Positions 1 through 10,704 of a DNA stretch of 64,000 nucleotides are shown one piece after another. Within the stretch, counting starts at the first letter, position 1. The number at the start of each line of letters is the position of its first letter. Source of the DNA: Ryuthela nishihirai (lineage: Eukaryota; Arthropoda; Arachnida; Araneae; Heptathelidae); contig JAWZYU010000019.1 in assembly GCA_038380435.1 (NCBI GenBank), positions 29,351,801 to 29,415,800 of the forward strand, read 5' to 3'. The notes beneath the pieces are model-generated. The model searched no databases, was not told the DNA's origin, and saw nothing but the letters and a program-made list of their open reading frames with translations. The translations under genes and the position numbers were made by a program.

Positions 1-835
1 AATGCGTCATAGTCTATGCATTAGAAAATCACAGTAGCAATTTCAAATTGCTATTAAAAACTAAATAAAGCCAAGTGGAAAATATCTGCATTGCAAACAA
101 GATTAGGATCAAAGCAAAAGCAGTGGAATAAACATAAATAAAAATTGATACAGCGGAATAAAAATTTCAGAATTAACCAAAATAACAGAGAAAAAAAAAT
201 TTTTTCGTTGCATAACTGTAAGAAACATTTTCTTAGTAAATTGAAAACGGTATTTACGCACGTCATATTCAATATTTTTTGGAAGGGATAAAATTTGAAC
301 CACTACCTACGGCTAATATAAAAATTATTTTATTATTTTCATTATGATTATTAATGTAAAAAGATAAGTTGAAATAAAGATCTGGTGTTTAATTCCGATC
401 GAATTTAATTTTAAATGCAAGATCATAATAATTTCTCAGATCATCTAATGGAAATTCTATAGTAATTCGATATAAATTACCATAAATTTTTTTATTAATT
501 ATTATTTTTTATTTACATATATTAACTTTTGAGATCAATTACTTAAATTGGAATTATTTCTGTTGAATAGTCAACTGTAAATAGAGTACGAATACTGTAA
601 AAGATTCGTTCTCTATTTAGAGTTGTTTTATTTAGGTTTATTTATTAGTTTAAAACAGATTTCAGATCATTAAATTGTCTTCAATCTCACTTTTTTTTTT
701 AAATATTTAAGATGTTCCCGAGTTCTGTATCTCAGTTAATATTGACATAACACGGAACTGTACCTAATAGAGCGGCTGCTGAGTGTTTATCTATAGCAAT
801 AAATATTTCCCTGATAGCTAGATAGACCTCAAACA
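1..835. other. AT-rich intronic sequence, no feature recognised
   Basis: Very AT-rich sequence with short homopolymer runs. The short open frames here are low in complexity, rich in Phe, Leu and Ile, and show no domain. I see no exon, repeat unit or transposon end. By position it is intron upstream of the first PAN exon. Confidence 0.5.
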
Positions 836-847
836 CTTAACGAAAAA

Positions 848-1143
848 GGGGCGAGATGGCTCAGTCGATAGCGCGCCAGGCTCGTAATCTGTAGTTCCCA
901 GGTTCGAGTCCCAACTGGGTTAGCGTTGAAATTTATCTCCGCAAAATTCCCCGTGTGTGGTAACCCTGCGCACGTTAAAGAACAAGCTGGATGGCCTTGC
1001 CGGGAGGCTATCATCTGCCTTCCAACAGCTGTTCCAGTGGGTCCCCTCCCCCAACCTTCTCTGAGTCTTCATGGTCCATGTGACCTGGCCTTTAGCCCAT
1101 GGTATGCAAAAAAAGTGCCGCTCAGAGGTAAAACAACCCAACC
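848..1143 (+). mobile_element. SINE-A copy, internally deleted
   Basis: tRNA-like head with a box A (GGCTCAGTCG) and box B (GGTTCGAGTCCC), followed by the SINE-A body and the AAACAACCCAACCC tail. About 90 bp between the 'TTCCCCG' and 'GTGTGTGG' segments of the full element are missing. Flanked by near-identical 12-bp target duplications, cttaac(g/a)aaaaa, at 836-847 and 1144-1155. Short open frames over it come from the SINE. Confidence 0.9.
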
Positions 1144-1155
1144 CTTAACAAAAAA

Positions 1156-3289
1156 ACTGAAATTGTAAATTTACACTTTTTCTGCCAACAGAAATCTATC
1201 TTAACATACGCTTCTATACGCTTTGTTTATCTTCATCTACTCACTGTGACGTCAAAATGCCTAGCCAATGACCGCCAAGAAATATTTCCTCGCGGAGGGG
1301 CACCACCCTTTCTTCATTCACCTTGGTATAAACATTTTAAACACTTCACTCGACTAGAACCATTAGAGCGTAACGTACGTCAATAATGTAATGGTACAGT
1401 CAAGTTGCCATTCAATGAAAACTAATTTTAGTATAATCTAGTAAAATACGTTTCGACTTATAATCATTTGATAATTGCCTTTGACGATAGACTAAATGAC
1501 TGTATAAAATAACGTTAAAATATTTTACTAATCAATTTTTGCCCAAATATATTTTTAAAGTTGAATGTGTAGTAGGAAAAGCTACAGAGAGCGTCACATA
1601 GGCATGACGTCATCTAAGGTAAATCGTTTCTCCTCTGGCAATCGACTCCATTACACACTGACAGAGTTAGCATCATTGCAATCTCCGGAATTCAATAATT
1701 TTCATTGAATTTTGAACTTAGCACCTATATTGTATGTCTTGGTATGTTATGCTCTGCATACATATCTCTGTACTATTTTTGCTATTTCTTAATTTGAATA
1801 CTGTAATTTTAGATATGATAGATAATTTTTATTTCAGATAATGTTTAACAGTATACAAAACTCTTCTGCGGTCTCACAAGAGTAGGATTGTTCGTGAGAT
1901 CTCTATACAGAAATAATTCAAATTGGAAATATCAGTCGTCACATTCAAAATAAAAACACATAAAACGAAGCAACTGAAAACAAAAACTTGAAAAAAATTT
2001 ATACTAATCTAGAAAGTGTGATATTCAAAAAAGAAGTAACATTCGATATCTATGACATATATAAGCAGTTCTAGCAAATCAATGCAAAAAAAGTTTCCAT
2101 ATATCATCAAGTTTCAAGAAGATTTTTTCATCTTTAGAACTTTGGAAAACAAATGATAATTCTTGATATTTTTCATGCTGACCGAAGAGAGGAAAGCAAT
2201 ATCAGTGCTAAGTAAAATAAGAGTGTCTAGAAATCTCCTTATGTAATGCAGGAATTTCATTGGTAATTTATTCGTGTCAGTTTTAATGCTTTCATCTCTA
2301 AAGTATTTAGTAATTTCGAAAAAATAATCATATCGAAAAGGCAAAATTCCTGCTTCCCGAAACAATTCTTCTCTACGGTTACGTACTCTATACTAAAGCC
2401 GGGATCGCGTAAGTCTGATGAAATATACGAAAGGCACGGAAATTAAATTGCGATAAATAATTCTTTTGTAAACTAGATTAGACCTTTGGGCAATGACCGT
2501 ACCAAGTTGCTAGTCGAAACTATACATGTAAGCTTACTTCTATGCTATCAGAATACTTTCTATATAGCAATGTTCTCTTTAGCGTTTTTTGTGAAATTTT
2601 ACTCATTTTCTACATTTTAGCATATGACGTATGTGATTATTAACGTTATTATTACCTCTTATAAGGGAAGCAATACTTCTTATTGCTTCCGAGCACTCCT
2701 TTCCATTGAATATAACAGGTATTTCTAAAGTTTCATGACTTTTCGACCACCTTTTACATTTTTAAACCGGAATATATTAACCAAAAAAAAGAGAGAGAGA
2801 GAGAAGGAAAATTCAACCAAAGCCTGCGTTAGAAATGGAAGAACATTTCACTAGAAACTACAGATAGAAGTAAAAAAGAAGGCAGAAGAATCAAAAGCAA
2901 GAAAAAAAAGTTCAAAAAATTTCTAGCCCGGTTCTGTTCGCCCAAAAGCTGCTGAAGCGCGAATGAGAGATTGAACCTAGAGAAGCTGGTGGCATCTCTG
3001 AATCGTACCCTGGAGAGTGCAGAAACGTATGCTTGGACTGGGGAATAAACGTGAGACGTAAGAGCAAGTCGAGAAAGCGCCTTTGGACCGTGGAGAATAG
3101 AGCATTATATCTCTGTCTGGATGAGGAGGAAAAGAAGGGCGCCATAACATTCATCTGGACGAAGACGCGTCTTTGTAAGGAAAGCTTTTCAGGCTCAGAA
3201 ATCTACCGATTATCTTTGCTTCCTCCAACGGTTGAATATACAGTGCTGCAGCGGTATTTGGGAACATTGCTGTTTCTTTTTGTACGTGT
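1156..3289. other. Unassigned intronic sequence
   Basis: No exon or transposon ORF recognised. It holds a palindromic CRE-like octamer (1605-1612), a second GTGACGTCA near 1247 in a partly inverted context, and a short GA microsatellite near 2788-2806. An open frame at 2114-2365 (-) and one at 3033-3368 (+) have no recognisable domain and I do not call them genes. Confidence 0.4.
1605..1612. promoter_or_regulatory. CRE-like palindrome TGACGTCA
   Basis: Perfect TGACGTCA inside the 10-bp palindrome ATGACGTCAT (1604-1613). A related TGACGTCA lies near 1247 and the flanks are partly inverted copies, so the pair may be the ends of an old non-autonomous element rather than enhancers. Function is inference only. 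Confidence 0.2.
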
Positions 3290-3546
3290 TAAGAGGGGAA
3301 AAATGCGAGATATTTTTCCAAGCAGTAAACATTTGAAAGGGAAAAGCAAAATCAGGAATATAGAATAGGGAAATTCACAGCCCTCGGTTGATTTCATCGA
3401 GTATTTTAACCACCATTAAGATGTTCTTAATCCACAACACAAAGATGGGTGTAGAGGAATAATTGTTTTTGGGCCGGGTGGGATTTGAACCCACGTCCTC
3501 CTGATGACATGTCAGGTGCTCTGACCACTGAGGTACCGGCCACTGA
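3290..3546 (-). mobile_element. SINE-B copy with tRNA-like head
   Basis: Read on the minus strand, 3543 to 3472 forms a tRNA-like fold: T-arm GTGGG/CCCAC around TTCAAAT, anticodon stem CCTGA/TCAGG, and an almost complete acceptor stem. A body follows that ends in an AAAATATCTCGC-containing tail. The anticodon loop lacks U33 and the first acceptor pair is mismatched, so it is a SINE head rather than a working tRNA. A second tRNA-like head at 3888-3945 in opposite orientation shows it is a repeat family distinct from SINE-A. Confidence 0.65.
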
Positions 3547-3699
3547 TCAATTCCTCTTCTACTGCCGATGTAATGCTACAACTCCATCTAGCAACCCTGT
3601 CATTTAAGTGCATTTGGGGACTCCGTCTTCACATAGCCTTCCTTAGCCATAATAAACCCGCGTCGTGCCATAATTAGCCACAAACATACTTAGCCATAA

Positions 3700-3752
3700 A
3701 CATACATTAAAAGTGTTAGCCATAGGCATGGCTAACGATTTTTATGTATGTT
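3700..3752. repeat. Imperfect hairpin between two SINE-B copies
   Basis: Arms containing AAACATACATT...GTTAGCCAT and ATGGCTAAC...ATGTATGTTT face each other across a 4-base loop (aggc). It lies between the oppositely oriented SINE-B copies. Confidence 0.55.
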
Positions 3753-3812
3753 TTTTGTGAGCAATCAGTATCTTCCTCACTTTCTCGTCCAGTCAATAGT
3801 GCCAGTATATAT

Positions 3813-3887
3813 AGAATAAAAAAATTGACAGCCCTCGGTTGTTTTCATCAAGTATTTTAACCACTATTATGCTGTCCATAATCCACA
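3813..3887 (-). mobile_element. SINE-B body fragment
   Basis: About 75 bp that repeat 3366-3440 in direct orientation, sharing CAGCCCTCGGTTG, TATTTTAACCAC and AATCCACA. It directly abuts the plus-oriented SINE-B head at 3888, giving a head-to-head composite. Confidence 0.6.
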
Positions 3888-4252
3888 GGCTCAGCTGTCA
3901 GAGCACCTGACATGTCATCAGGAGGACATAGGTTCAGATCCTACCCTCCCCAAGACATTTTTTCCTCTACATCCAACTTTGCCCTATGGATTAAGGACAG
4001 CTTAATAGTGTTTAAAATACTTTATGTAAATGAGGAATGTTATTCTAATTTCTTGCATTAACGAAGGTGACAACACTACAGACACCACTGTCAAACACCT
4101 ATGCTGTATAGCAGTGTTTGACTTGAACGCTATATTGACCTATAGCTATATTCAGAAGGAAAATATTATGTGTTCTATCTTCCTCATTTTGCTTTTCACT
4201 TTTAAATGTTTACAGCTGGAAAAATATCTCGCAACTTTTTTCCCTCTCAATA
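3888..4252 (+). mobile_element. SINE-B copy, plus orientation, with internal inverted repeats
   Basis: The tRNA-like head at 3888-3945 matches the 3472-3543 head. Its distal part (4165-4250) is the inverse of 3290-3375. An exact 18-bp inverted repeat (4134-4151 and 4249-4266) brackets the distal part, so the tail could fold as a stem loop. The 124-residue open frame over it is a by-product. Confidence 0.6.
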
Positions 4253-4667
4253 TAGCTATAGGTCAACACTCTAGCCAATATGTCAAGTACCTGAGCACAT
4301 TCACTGTCACTGCAATTCTCGGGAATAAAATTAATTTTTCGGTAACTCTCGTCGTTGATTGGCTAGCTGGATTTGAGCAAGGTCACCTTGATACACCAGC
4401 CTAGATAACTGTTGAACTAAAGGAGGGGAAAAAGGGAAGGAAAATAAATATGCATAAAAATTTATAATATTTAATTTGTCTAAAATTAAATTAAAATGTA
4501 TTAATATTTAAACTGCATAAAATAAAATAATTTATTCATTATGAAAATTTTAAAATTGGTTAGCATTTTTTTTTAAAATATCAACCTGTTTTGTATATAA
4601 AATAATGTTTTGTATATAAAATAATGTTTTGTATAAAAAATAATATCTACCTGCACTGTCCAGGCTT

Positions 4668-4860
4668 GGTGTGATATTGGAAGCTTTGTTTCAATCCACG
4701 GATATGGCGTGGATGTTTCCTTTCCTATGTTATCCTTCGGTTGAGATCTCGCTTTCCTCACAGATCTTCTCTATGGCGTATTATACTGACAAACTCCTAT
4801 CAGACTTCTGTGGCCAGCATCTTCTTGAGGGGGTTATTTATTTATTTTTATTTAACACGT
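4668..4860 (+). mobile_element. SINE-C-type repeat fragment
   Basis: Contains the block GAGATCTCGCTTTCCTCACAGATC...TCTATGGCGTATTATAC...CAGACTTCTGTGGC. The same block recurs at 15165-15310, 47010-47110 and, inverted, at 45845-46017, where it follows a tRNA-like head. Class is inferred from that copy. Confidence 0.5.
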
Positions 4861-5127
4861 AGTGTAAGGAAACTAAGAATCTATACATATTTTACACAGT
4901 CTTGCTCGATTGTAAAGGTTTCATTAGAAGCAAGGGAAACAATGCTTCTCACAGGCTTCTGAAAATTACACAAAATAATTTTATAACTAGATGATTTACC
5001 CGACGTTGTCCAGGTCTATCCACATGTCATCATGTCATAAGGACAAGCTTAAGACATGGAGTGTATCATTTATGATATATTTTATGATATATTTCGTTAA
5101 TGCATTTAATCATGTCATGTCTCCATG

Positions 5128-5550
5128 TCATAAGTAGTCATGGTTCCTAAAAGAAAAAAAGTAACATGTCGTGGTCCATTATTGAAAAAGGTAACGAATC
5201 GTGGTTCGTAATAGAAGAAAAGTAACACATCACAGTCCATTATATAACAAAAGTAACACGCTGCAGTGCGTAATAGAAGAGGGTAACACGTTGCAGTGCG
5301 TAATAGAAGAGGGTAACACGTTGCAGTGCGTAATAGAAGAAAGTTACATGCGTAGTAGAAGAAAGTAACTGCAGTGTGCAATAGAAGAAAGTAACTGCAG
5401 TGCGTAATAGAAGAAAGTAGCATGCGTAGTAGAAGAAAGTAACTGCAGTGCGTAATAGAAGAAAGTAACTGCAGTGCGTAACAGAAGAAAGTTCCGTATT
5501 AGATGAAAAGCAACTTGTAGCAGTCCATAATAGATGAAAAGTACCTCGTT
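5128..5550. repeat. Minisatellite, 22-35 bp unit
   Basis: Degenerate tandem units around GTAACACGTTGCAGTGCGTAATAGAAGAGG, shortening distally to GTAACTGCAGTGCGTAATAGAAGAAA. The central units of 30 bp are nearly identical. The array keeps a 102-residue Leu/Thr/Tyr-rich frame open on the minus strand; I treat it as non-coding. Confidence 0.85.
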
Positions 5551-5579
5551 CTATGTCTGAATCCCGTATTAGTATAATA

Positions 5580-6424
5580 TTAATAAAAAGTCAAATAGCT
5601 GTTACATTTCAAAAGATATATTTATTTCCACCAATTAGTTATTACATTAATAATAGCCAATTCAAATAATTATGTCGTAAACGGTAAAACTAAAATAATT
5701 GTTTTATACAACACCATGGAATCGAGAATAAATTTAACCAGCAATCAGTTCGATCTGTCCGCTAATCGGAGTCTTGGCATCGTTGTTAATACACGAAGTT
5801 TAAACATATAACAAGAAACCCACGGGTGGTTTACTTGTTAAATGTTTTTACTTATGCCAACTGGGCATATGGAGATGGTAATAGGTAATGCTTTATCTGG
5901 AACATCGCAAATCCATACACGATCTACGATATGATACAAAGCGTGTGTTAATATCTTAACTAGAGTTTTCTACGATATGATACAGAGGGTTTGGTCTTAA
6001 CTAGGGTTTGGTCACCTGTAAGCTTTTTATATTGATCTTGACAACTAAAGAACAACCCGCTATAATCATATTGTTATGAAGTTTCAGTAATATTCGTTTG
6101 GCAATGCTGTGTAGTGGGTTAGAATCAACCAAATTGATAGTAAATGAACTTATTTAATAGATAAACATTATTTTAAAAAAAATACGGAAACTCGAATAAT
6201 TCACTTAATAAACAAATGGACTAATTATATTCATGGCTAATTATTAAATGAATATATTTTACTAACAAATGCAAACAGAATAAAACTTTCGAACTTTTCG
6301 TTACATAGCGTTCTAATCAAAAAGTTTTAAGTGTCGTAAACATTTTAATCGGGCTTAGCACTTCAGGAAATATTCAACAACAGAGTTTCACAAGCCAATT
6401 CTTAAAAATAACTACTTTACATTA
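5580..6424. other. AT-rich intron, nothing recognised
   Basis: No repeat family, transposon end or exon-like segment seen. A short local duplication around CTACGATATGATACA (about 5920-5985) is the only structure. Confidence 0.4.
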
Positions 6425-6432
6425 TTTCCAAA

Positions 6433-6643
6433 CAGGGCCGGATCTAAGAGGGAGGGGCAAGGGGGAGCATGCCGGCCCTACCCATTCAGAATGCTAGTAA
6501 TGGTAAAAGAGGTAAAGTTATTGAACTTATTTACATGTCACGCAATTATCGAGAAATTTTCTAAAGACCTGTAGAACGTAGGGGAAATGTTATACTGCAT
6601 TGGAAATCTCCCCCGCTCAGAATGTTTTCTAGATCCGGGCCTG
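6433..6643. mobile_element. hAT-type MITE, 211 bp
   Basis: Terminal inverted repeats CAGGGCCGGATCTA and TAGATCCGGGCCTG (13 of 14 match). Flanked by an 8-bp target duplication with one change, TTTCCAAA (6425-6432) and TTTCCAAG (6644-6651). Eight-base duplications and CAGGG ends are hAT-like. No coding content. Confidence 0.85.
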
Positions 6644-6651
6644 TTTCCAAG

Positions 6652-7559
6652 CATATAAAGATACTTTTCTCTTTAGTATAACACAATTCTATAAGCTATA
6701 TCGTCTCTGTCTCTTGATCTACTGTTACTGAACTTGTATAAAGGGGTTTCACCTAACACTCTTTACACTTTTTAGAAACATTATGTATCCTCTTCAACAT
6801 TGACAAGACACTGAAACTCGAGTACGATGCTGAAATGGATGTTTCTAAAATTCTTCTCCATAAGTCAACACACATCTACTTTTCGTGTTACATATCAAAT
6901 CTACTCACTCTCATAACCGTAACTGTCACTTCAGTTATATAGATATGACATATTCTTCACACCACGTAGAGCACCTCGTGATACAGTATACACGTTTTCG
7001 GGAGCAATTGTTGGAAGTTAGCACTTGGTTTCAATATTATTCACGAGCACAGAAGATAAAGAAGATCTTATTGTGTCACTAGGGAGGCATTATGTTGGCA
7101 GAATATTTGAGGAATGATTTGGAGGGTGATGGCAGGTGTACTGATATATTTACAATATCTTTTATCGTATTCAAGTTCAAGAAATATATTAATCAGGAAA
7201 TAGATTGATGCTTAAGGTCATTGAATGTGAAATTGCAAGTTTAGAGCTGATGTAAGAGAGATGCTTCTTCCAAAACGGTTTTTAGAGGGGAGGGGCACTC
7301 CTTATTTAAAACTTTTGATGATTTCATTTATTATTTATGCTTTCAATGTGTCTGTTAAAGGGACATGACTTTAAAACAGAATGATATTGCACTTTAAAAA
7401 TATTCTAACAGTTGTGAATATTTTTATTGATATGTAGTACTATTATGATTCTATTAGTTACTAATTTTCATGCCATTCATCTTCACCCCCAACAATATCC
7501 TCAGAAAAATATAGACCTCCTCCTAAAATCTATAAACTCCATATTAAATCTTTACACTA
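6652..7559. other. Intronic sequence, nothing recognised
   Basis: No exon-like module or repeat boundary found. A 65-residue open frame near 6885-7082 has no domain. Confidence 0.4.
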
Positions 7560-7919
7560 GTGGGGCGAGGTTTAGTTCATTCGATAGCTCACAATGCTTG
7601 TAATTTGCCGTTCTCAAGTTCCAGTCCCAAATGGGCTGGCGTTTAGATATATCTCCGGTAACCGCGTTCGTGAGAAAGGGAACATCGATGGGCTTCTAAA
7701 GGCTGCAATCCGGGGTATGGGACGCTGAGCCGTGGCGCCATGTGCAGAAGAGCCATATCCTGTGCCCGTTAAAGAACACATTGGATGTCCTTGACGAAAG
7801 ACCTTTATCTGTCTCCTAGCAGCTGTGAAGTAGATTCCCTTTTCCAATCTTCTGCGAGCTTTGGGGTCCTTGTATCCTGGCCATTTAACCCATTCTGGCC
7901 AAAATAATCCAACCCTCGC
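7560..7919 (+). mobile_element. SINE-A copy, old
   Basis: Diverged full-length copy: decayed tRNA head, the TAACGTCC/GGCGCC middle and tail AAATAATCCAACCC. A second SINE-A was inserted at its 3' end. Confidence 0.85.
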
Positions 7920-7929
7920 ACTACCTCAA

Positions 7930-8330
7930 GGGATAGGGGTGACTCAGTCGATAACGCTCCAGACTCGTAACTTGCAGTTCCTAGGTTCCAGTCGCAGCTA
8001 GGTCAGCGTTGAATTTTACCTCCGCCAAACTCCTCGCCTTTTTCTCATGGTCAGTAGGGGACACCGATGGGCTTGGAAATGCCACGTCCTTCGGATGGGA
8101 CGTTAAGCAGTGAGCCACTGCTTAACGTCCCTAGTGTGTGGGAGAGCCATACGCTGTGCACGTTATAGAACACGCTGGATAGCCTTGATGGGAGGCTTCC
8201 ATCTGTCTCCTAACTGCTATCCAGTGGGTCCCACTCCCCCAACCTTCTCTGAGTCCTTCGGATCCTTGTGGCCTGGCCATTTAGCCCATTGTGTGCAAAA
8301 AGGTGGCGTTCAAAGGCAAAACAACCCAAT
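7930..8330 (+). mobile_element. SINE-A copy inserted in the tail of another
   Basis: Full-length copy with tRNA head, starting directly after the tail of the preceding SINE. Perfect 10-bp target duplication ACTACCTCAA at 7920-7929 and 8331-8340. It carries a small internal duplication around GCCACTGCTTAACGTCC (about 8110-8130). Confidence 0.9.
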
Positions 8331-8512
8331 ACTACCTCAAAAAACGCAATCGTTAGTTTATGTAATCGTTACTGTTTGATTGTATTTAATCCCTACTATA
8401 TCGATCAGTATTCGAAAGAATAACTGATATTCATGCTTTAACATATAATTTTACATTTCACTATAACATTCTATTACATTTGTATCTTCTTTTTTTTTGA
8501 TATTCCACACAG

Positions 8513-8788
8513 CAAGCGATAAGAGTCACTCAGCTGAAATTATTCTTCTGGGCAATGTGGAGCATCCGTACAGCATCCAGGAATACTACGGAGTATCAGT
8601 GAGTGAGTGTGGAGATCTCTGCTTAAGGAATGCAATGTTCCCGTGCCGATCTTTCCTCTCTGGACGAATGGCTGACAGACTCTACTGCGGACTCACCCAT
8701 CAGAATCGAGCTGGATTGATACAGAATCCAGGAACTCTCCACGCTTCCAGAAGTCTCAATTATTACGAGATTGCAAGGAACGTAGATG
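8513..8788 (+). CDS. Exon A: PAN/Apple module of a large extracellular protein
   Basis: Internal exon, 276 bp. A T-rich tract ends in CACACAG (acceptor at 8511-8512); the donor is GATG|GTAATT (8789). Both junctions are phase 1. The product (about 92 residues) has the PAN core SECGDLC...FPCRS...YC, the C2-x3-C3-x7-C4-R-S spacing shared with the other three exons. Members of this fold are extracellular binding modules; the partner is unknown. It lacks the first and sixth cysteines that close the module in exons B, C and D: the start reads ASDKSHSAEI and the end NYYEIARNVDG. Loss of both together suggests a clean loss of the outer disulfide rather than decay. The last 25 bases are one unit of a minisatellite running into the intron. 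No stop lies in frame. An exon from a separate gene is possible, but spacing, strand and phase argue for one gene. Confidence 0.8.
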
Positions 8789-8933
8789 GTAATTAAAGGT
8801 TTGATTGTAGTATATTACAAGATAGCAAGAAACATAGTGGTAAATTAAGGTTCTCTGATGTTTTATACAATCATTAGATAGCAGGTAATGAGGATATACT
8901 TGTAATTTAAAGTTTTATTTAATACAGGGTGTC
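8764..8933 (+). repeat. 50-bp minisatellite, first block, overlapping the 3' end of exon A
   Basis: Degenerate units of about 50 bp around ACGAGATAGCAAGAAACGTAG followed by ATGGTAATT. The first unit contains the last 25 exon bases and the real donor; two more follow. The array continues at 9858-10190 after an inserted transposon. Several units keep a donor-like GATGGTAAT. Confidence 0.75.
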
Positions 8934-9790
8934 AGACAAATAATAGTAAGGTTTCGGGAGTACCGTCACCAAATAGAATCACATTAAATGTTGTAGTTGT
9001 ACCTTCTCCCACTCAAACAGTTTCTCCAACAAGAAGTCGCAGCTTCCCATTCTTAACAAATATTACAAAACTTCTTCGTACAACGTTTCCTGACACATGG
9101 ATGGTAGTGTATTTTCGTGTATTTTTCCATGGCGACCAAGGAGCCTGATTTTTTCTGTGGGGCTTTGTAAAAAATTATGTTTCATGGACAAAAATTCAAG
9201 ACCTTAATCATTTGAAATTGAGAATAAGAGAAGTCACTGAGCAAGTAGCAATAGATATGCTGCAGCGTGTATGGCAAAAAGTAGGTTGGGTTGTTTTATC
9301 TCTGAGCGGCACTTTTTTGCACGCCATGGGTTAAATAGCAGGTCACATGGACCCCGAAGGCTCAGAGAAGGTTGGGAGAGGGGGCCCACTGGAATAGGTG
9401 TTGGGAGACAGATGGTAGCCTCCCGTCAAGGCCATCCAGTATGTTCTTTAACGTGCACATGGTGCCGCTCTCCCGTACACGGTGCCACGGCTTAACGTTC
9501 CATCCGACGGACGGCGGCCTTTCCAAGCCCATCGGTGTCCCCTACTGACCGTGGGCAGGCGGGAAATTTTGCGGGCAAAAATCTCAACGCTGACACCGCT
9601 AGGACTCGAATCTCGGAACTACAGATTACGAGCCTGGCGCGCTATCGAGTGAGCCACCCCCGCCCCTAGGCAAAAAGTGGAGTACAATTTGAACATATGC
9701 AGGTCATGAATGGTGCACATGTTGAAATCCACTAATTATGTTCAAAACTATTTGTGGTACGCTTTCAATTAAAATATTACTTTCTAGAAT
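8934..9790 (+). pseudogene. IS630/Tc1-mariner relic, transposase C-terminus split by a SINE
   Basis: Starts with a transposon-like end, CAGGGTGTCAGACAAATAAT. The N-terminal two thirds of the transposase are missing. From about 9148 the frame reads FLWGFVKNYV, then EQVAIDMLQRVWQK. The frame is interrupted at the WQK codons by a minus-strand SINE-A (9285-9668) and resumes as VEYNLNICRS, stop, MVHMLKSTN. This matches the C-terminus of DDE_3-type IS630/mariner transposases common in arthropods. The host repeat array continues on both sides, so the transposon landed in it. Non-functional. Confidence 0.75.
9285..9668 (-). mobile_element. SINE-A copy inside a transposase frame
   Basis: Full-length minus-strand copy: the GTTGGGTTG tail is on the left and the tRNA head ends near 9660. 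Target duplication GGCAAAAAGT(A/G)G at 9273-9284 and 9669-9680; this duplication is part of the WQKV codons of the host transposon. Confidence 0.92.
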
Positions 9791-9857
9791 GTGTATATTA
9801 TTTTTTTACATATTGGATCTCCAAACTCCATTGTTATTTTCCGAGCGTTATGTACAT

Positions 9858-10190
9858 TGCGAGATAGCAAGAAACAAAGATGATAATAAGTTAATTTCAA
9901 ACCGTTACTAAATAGCAGGGAATGTTGATTCAATTAAAAGTTTGATATAACACATTGTGAAATAGTAAGTAATGCAGATGGTAATATGAATTTGTTTCTA
10001 ATACTTTACGAGTTTGCAAAAAAGTTTAGGGTTTGTTTTTAATACGTGACGAGATAACAATGAATACAGATGGTAATTCAGGATTTGATTTTAATCCATT
10101 ACCAATTAGCAGGAAATGTAGATGCAATTTAAAGTTTCTTACGAGATAGCAAAAACGGTAGATGGTAATTTGAAATTTGATTTTAATACC
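9858..10190 (+). repeat. 50-bp minisatellite, second block in the intron after exon A
   Basis: Seven degenerate units of about 50 bp, near 9859, 9908, 9956, 10007, 10049, 10101 and 10139, each of the form (TT)ACGAGATAGCAA...GATGGTAAT...TTTGATTTTAATAC. The same unit forms the end of exon A. At least three units retain GATGGTAAT, identical to the exon A donor context. Confidence 0.8.
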
Positions 10191-10207
10191 TCTTGTCATT
10201 TGTAACA

Positions 10208-10385
10208 TTAGGGCAAGTATTGGCTCAGTCGGTAGCGCGCCAGTCTCGTATTCTGATGTTTCCAAGTTCAAGTCTCTTCTATCCTCCACTTTGTCCAGGT
10301 TGAAAAATACTCCGATGGGCTTGGGAATGCCGTCGGATAGGATATTAAACCTTGGATCCGTAGGCAGTATTACGGTAAAAGTCTT
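10208..10385 (+). mobile_element. SINE-A-related relic
   Basis: Retains TTGGCTCAGTCGGTAGCGCG and the CGATGGGCTTGGGAATGCCG middle, but box B is broken (CAAGTTCAAGTCTC) and the distal half is unrelated to SINE-A. It is either an old variant or a truncated copy. Confidence 0.6.
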
Positions 10386-10704
10386 AGAAAGCATAAAGTG
10401 CCGGAGATCTTTAACCAGTTACCAAGAGAAATCATATATCTAACTAATTTTAGTGAGATTAAGTTAAAGGTTAAAAACTATTTAAAGAATGTCTGTTAAT
10501 CTGTAATCCTGAGAAAACCTGTATCGATATGACTTTTGTGTTCTTTTTTACTATGTTCACTTATGTATGGAAACTAATGCTCATCAATATTTCCTGCAAA
10601 TAAACTATTAGCTTTGCGGGTCAAATGTATAAAATCTCTCTACATCTGTGTTCTGTGAGATGACGATGAATAAATATATTATTACTAAAAAAAAGATTCA
10701 TACC

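Noticed and set aside
1235..1615. Non-autonomous element bounded by TGACGTCA-containing inverted ends
   Set aside because: The inverted similarity is short and no target duplication could be found.
2114..2365. 83-codon minus-strand frame with AGILPFRYD... start, considered as a Jockey-type LINE remnant
   Set aside because: Only a loose resemblance to the linker before RNase H; no second motif supports it.
3472..3543. Candidate functional tRNA on the minus strand
   Set aside because: Good T-arm and anticodon stem, but A instead of U at position 33, weak D stem, mismatched first acceptor pair and continuation into a repeated body shared with 3888-4252.
5115..5423. 102-codon minus-strand frame rich in Leu, Tyr and Thr
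   Set aside because: Created by the minisatellite at 5128-5550; frame follows the repeat unit.
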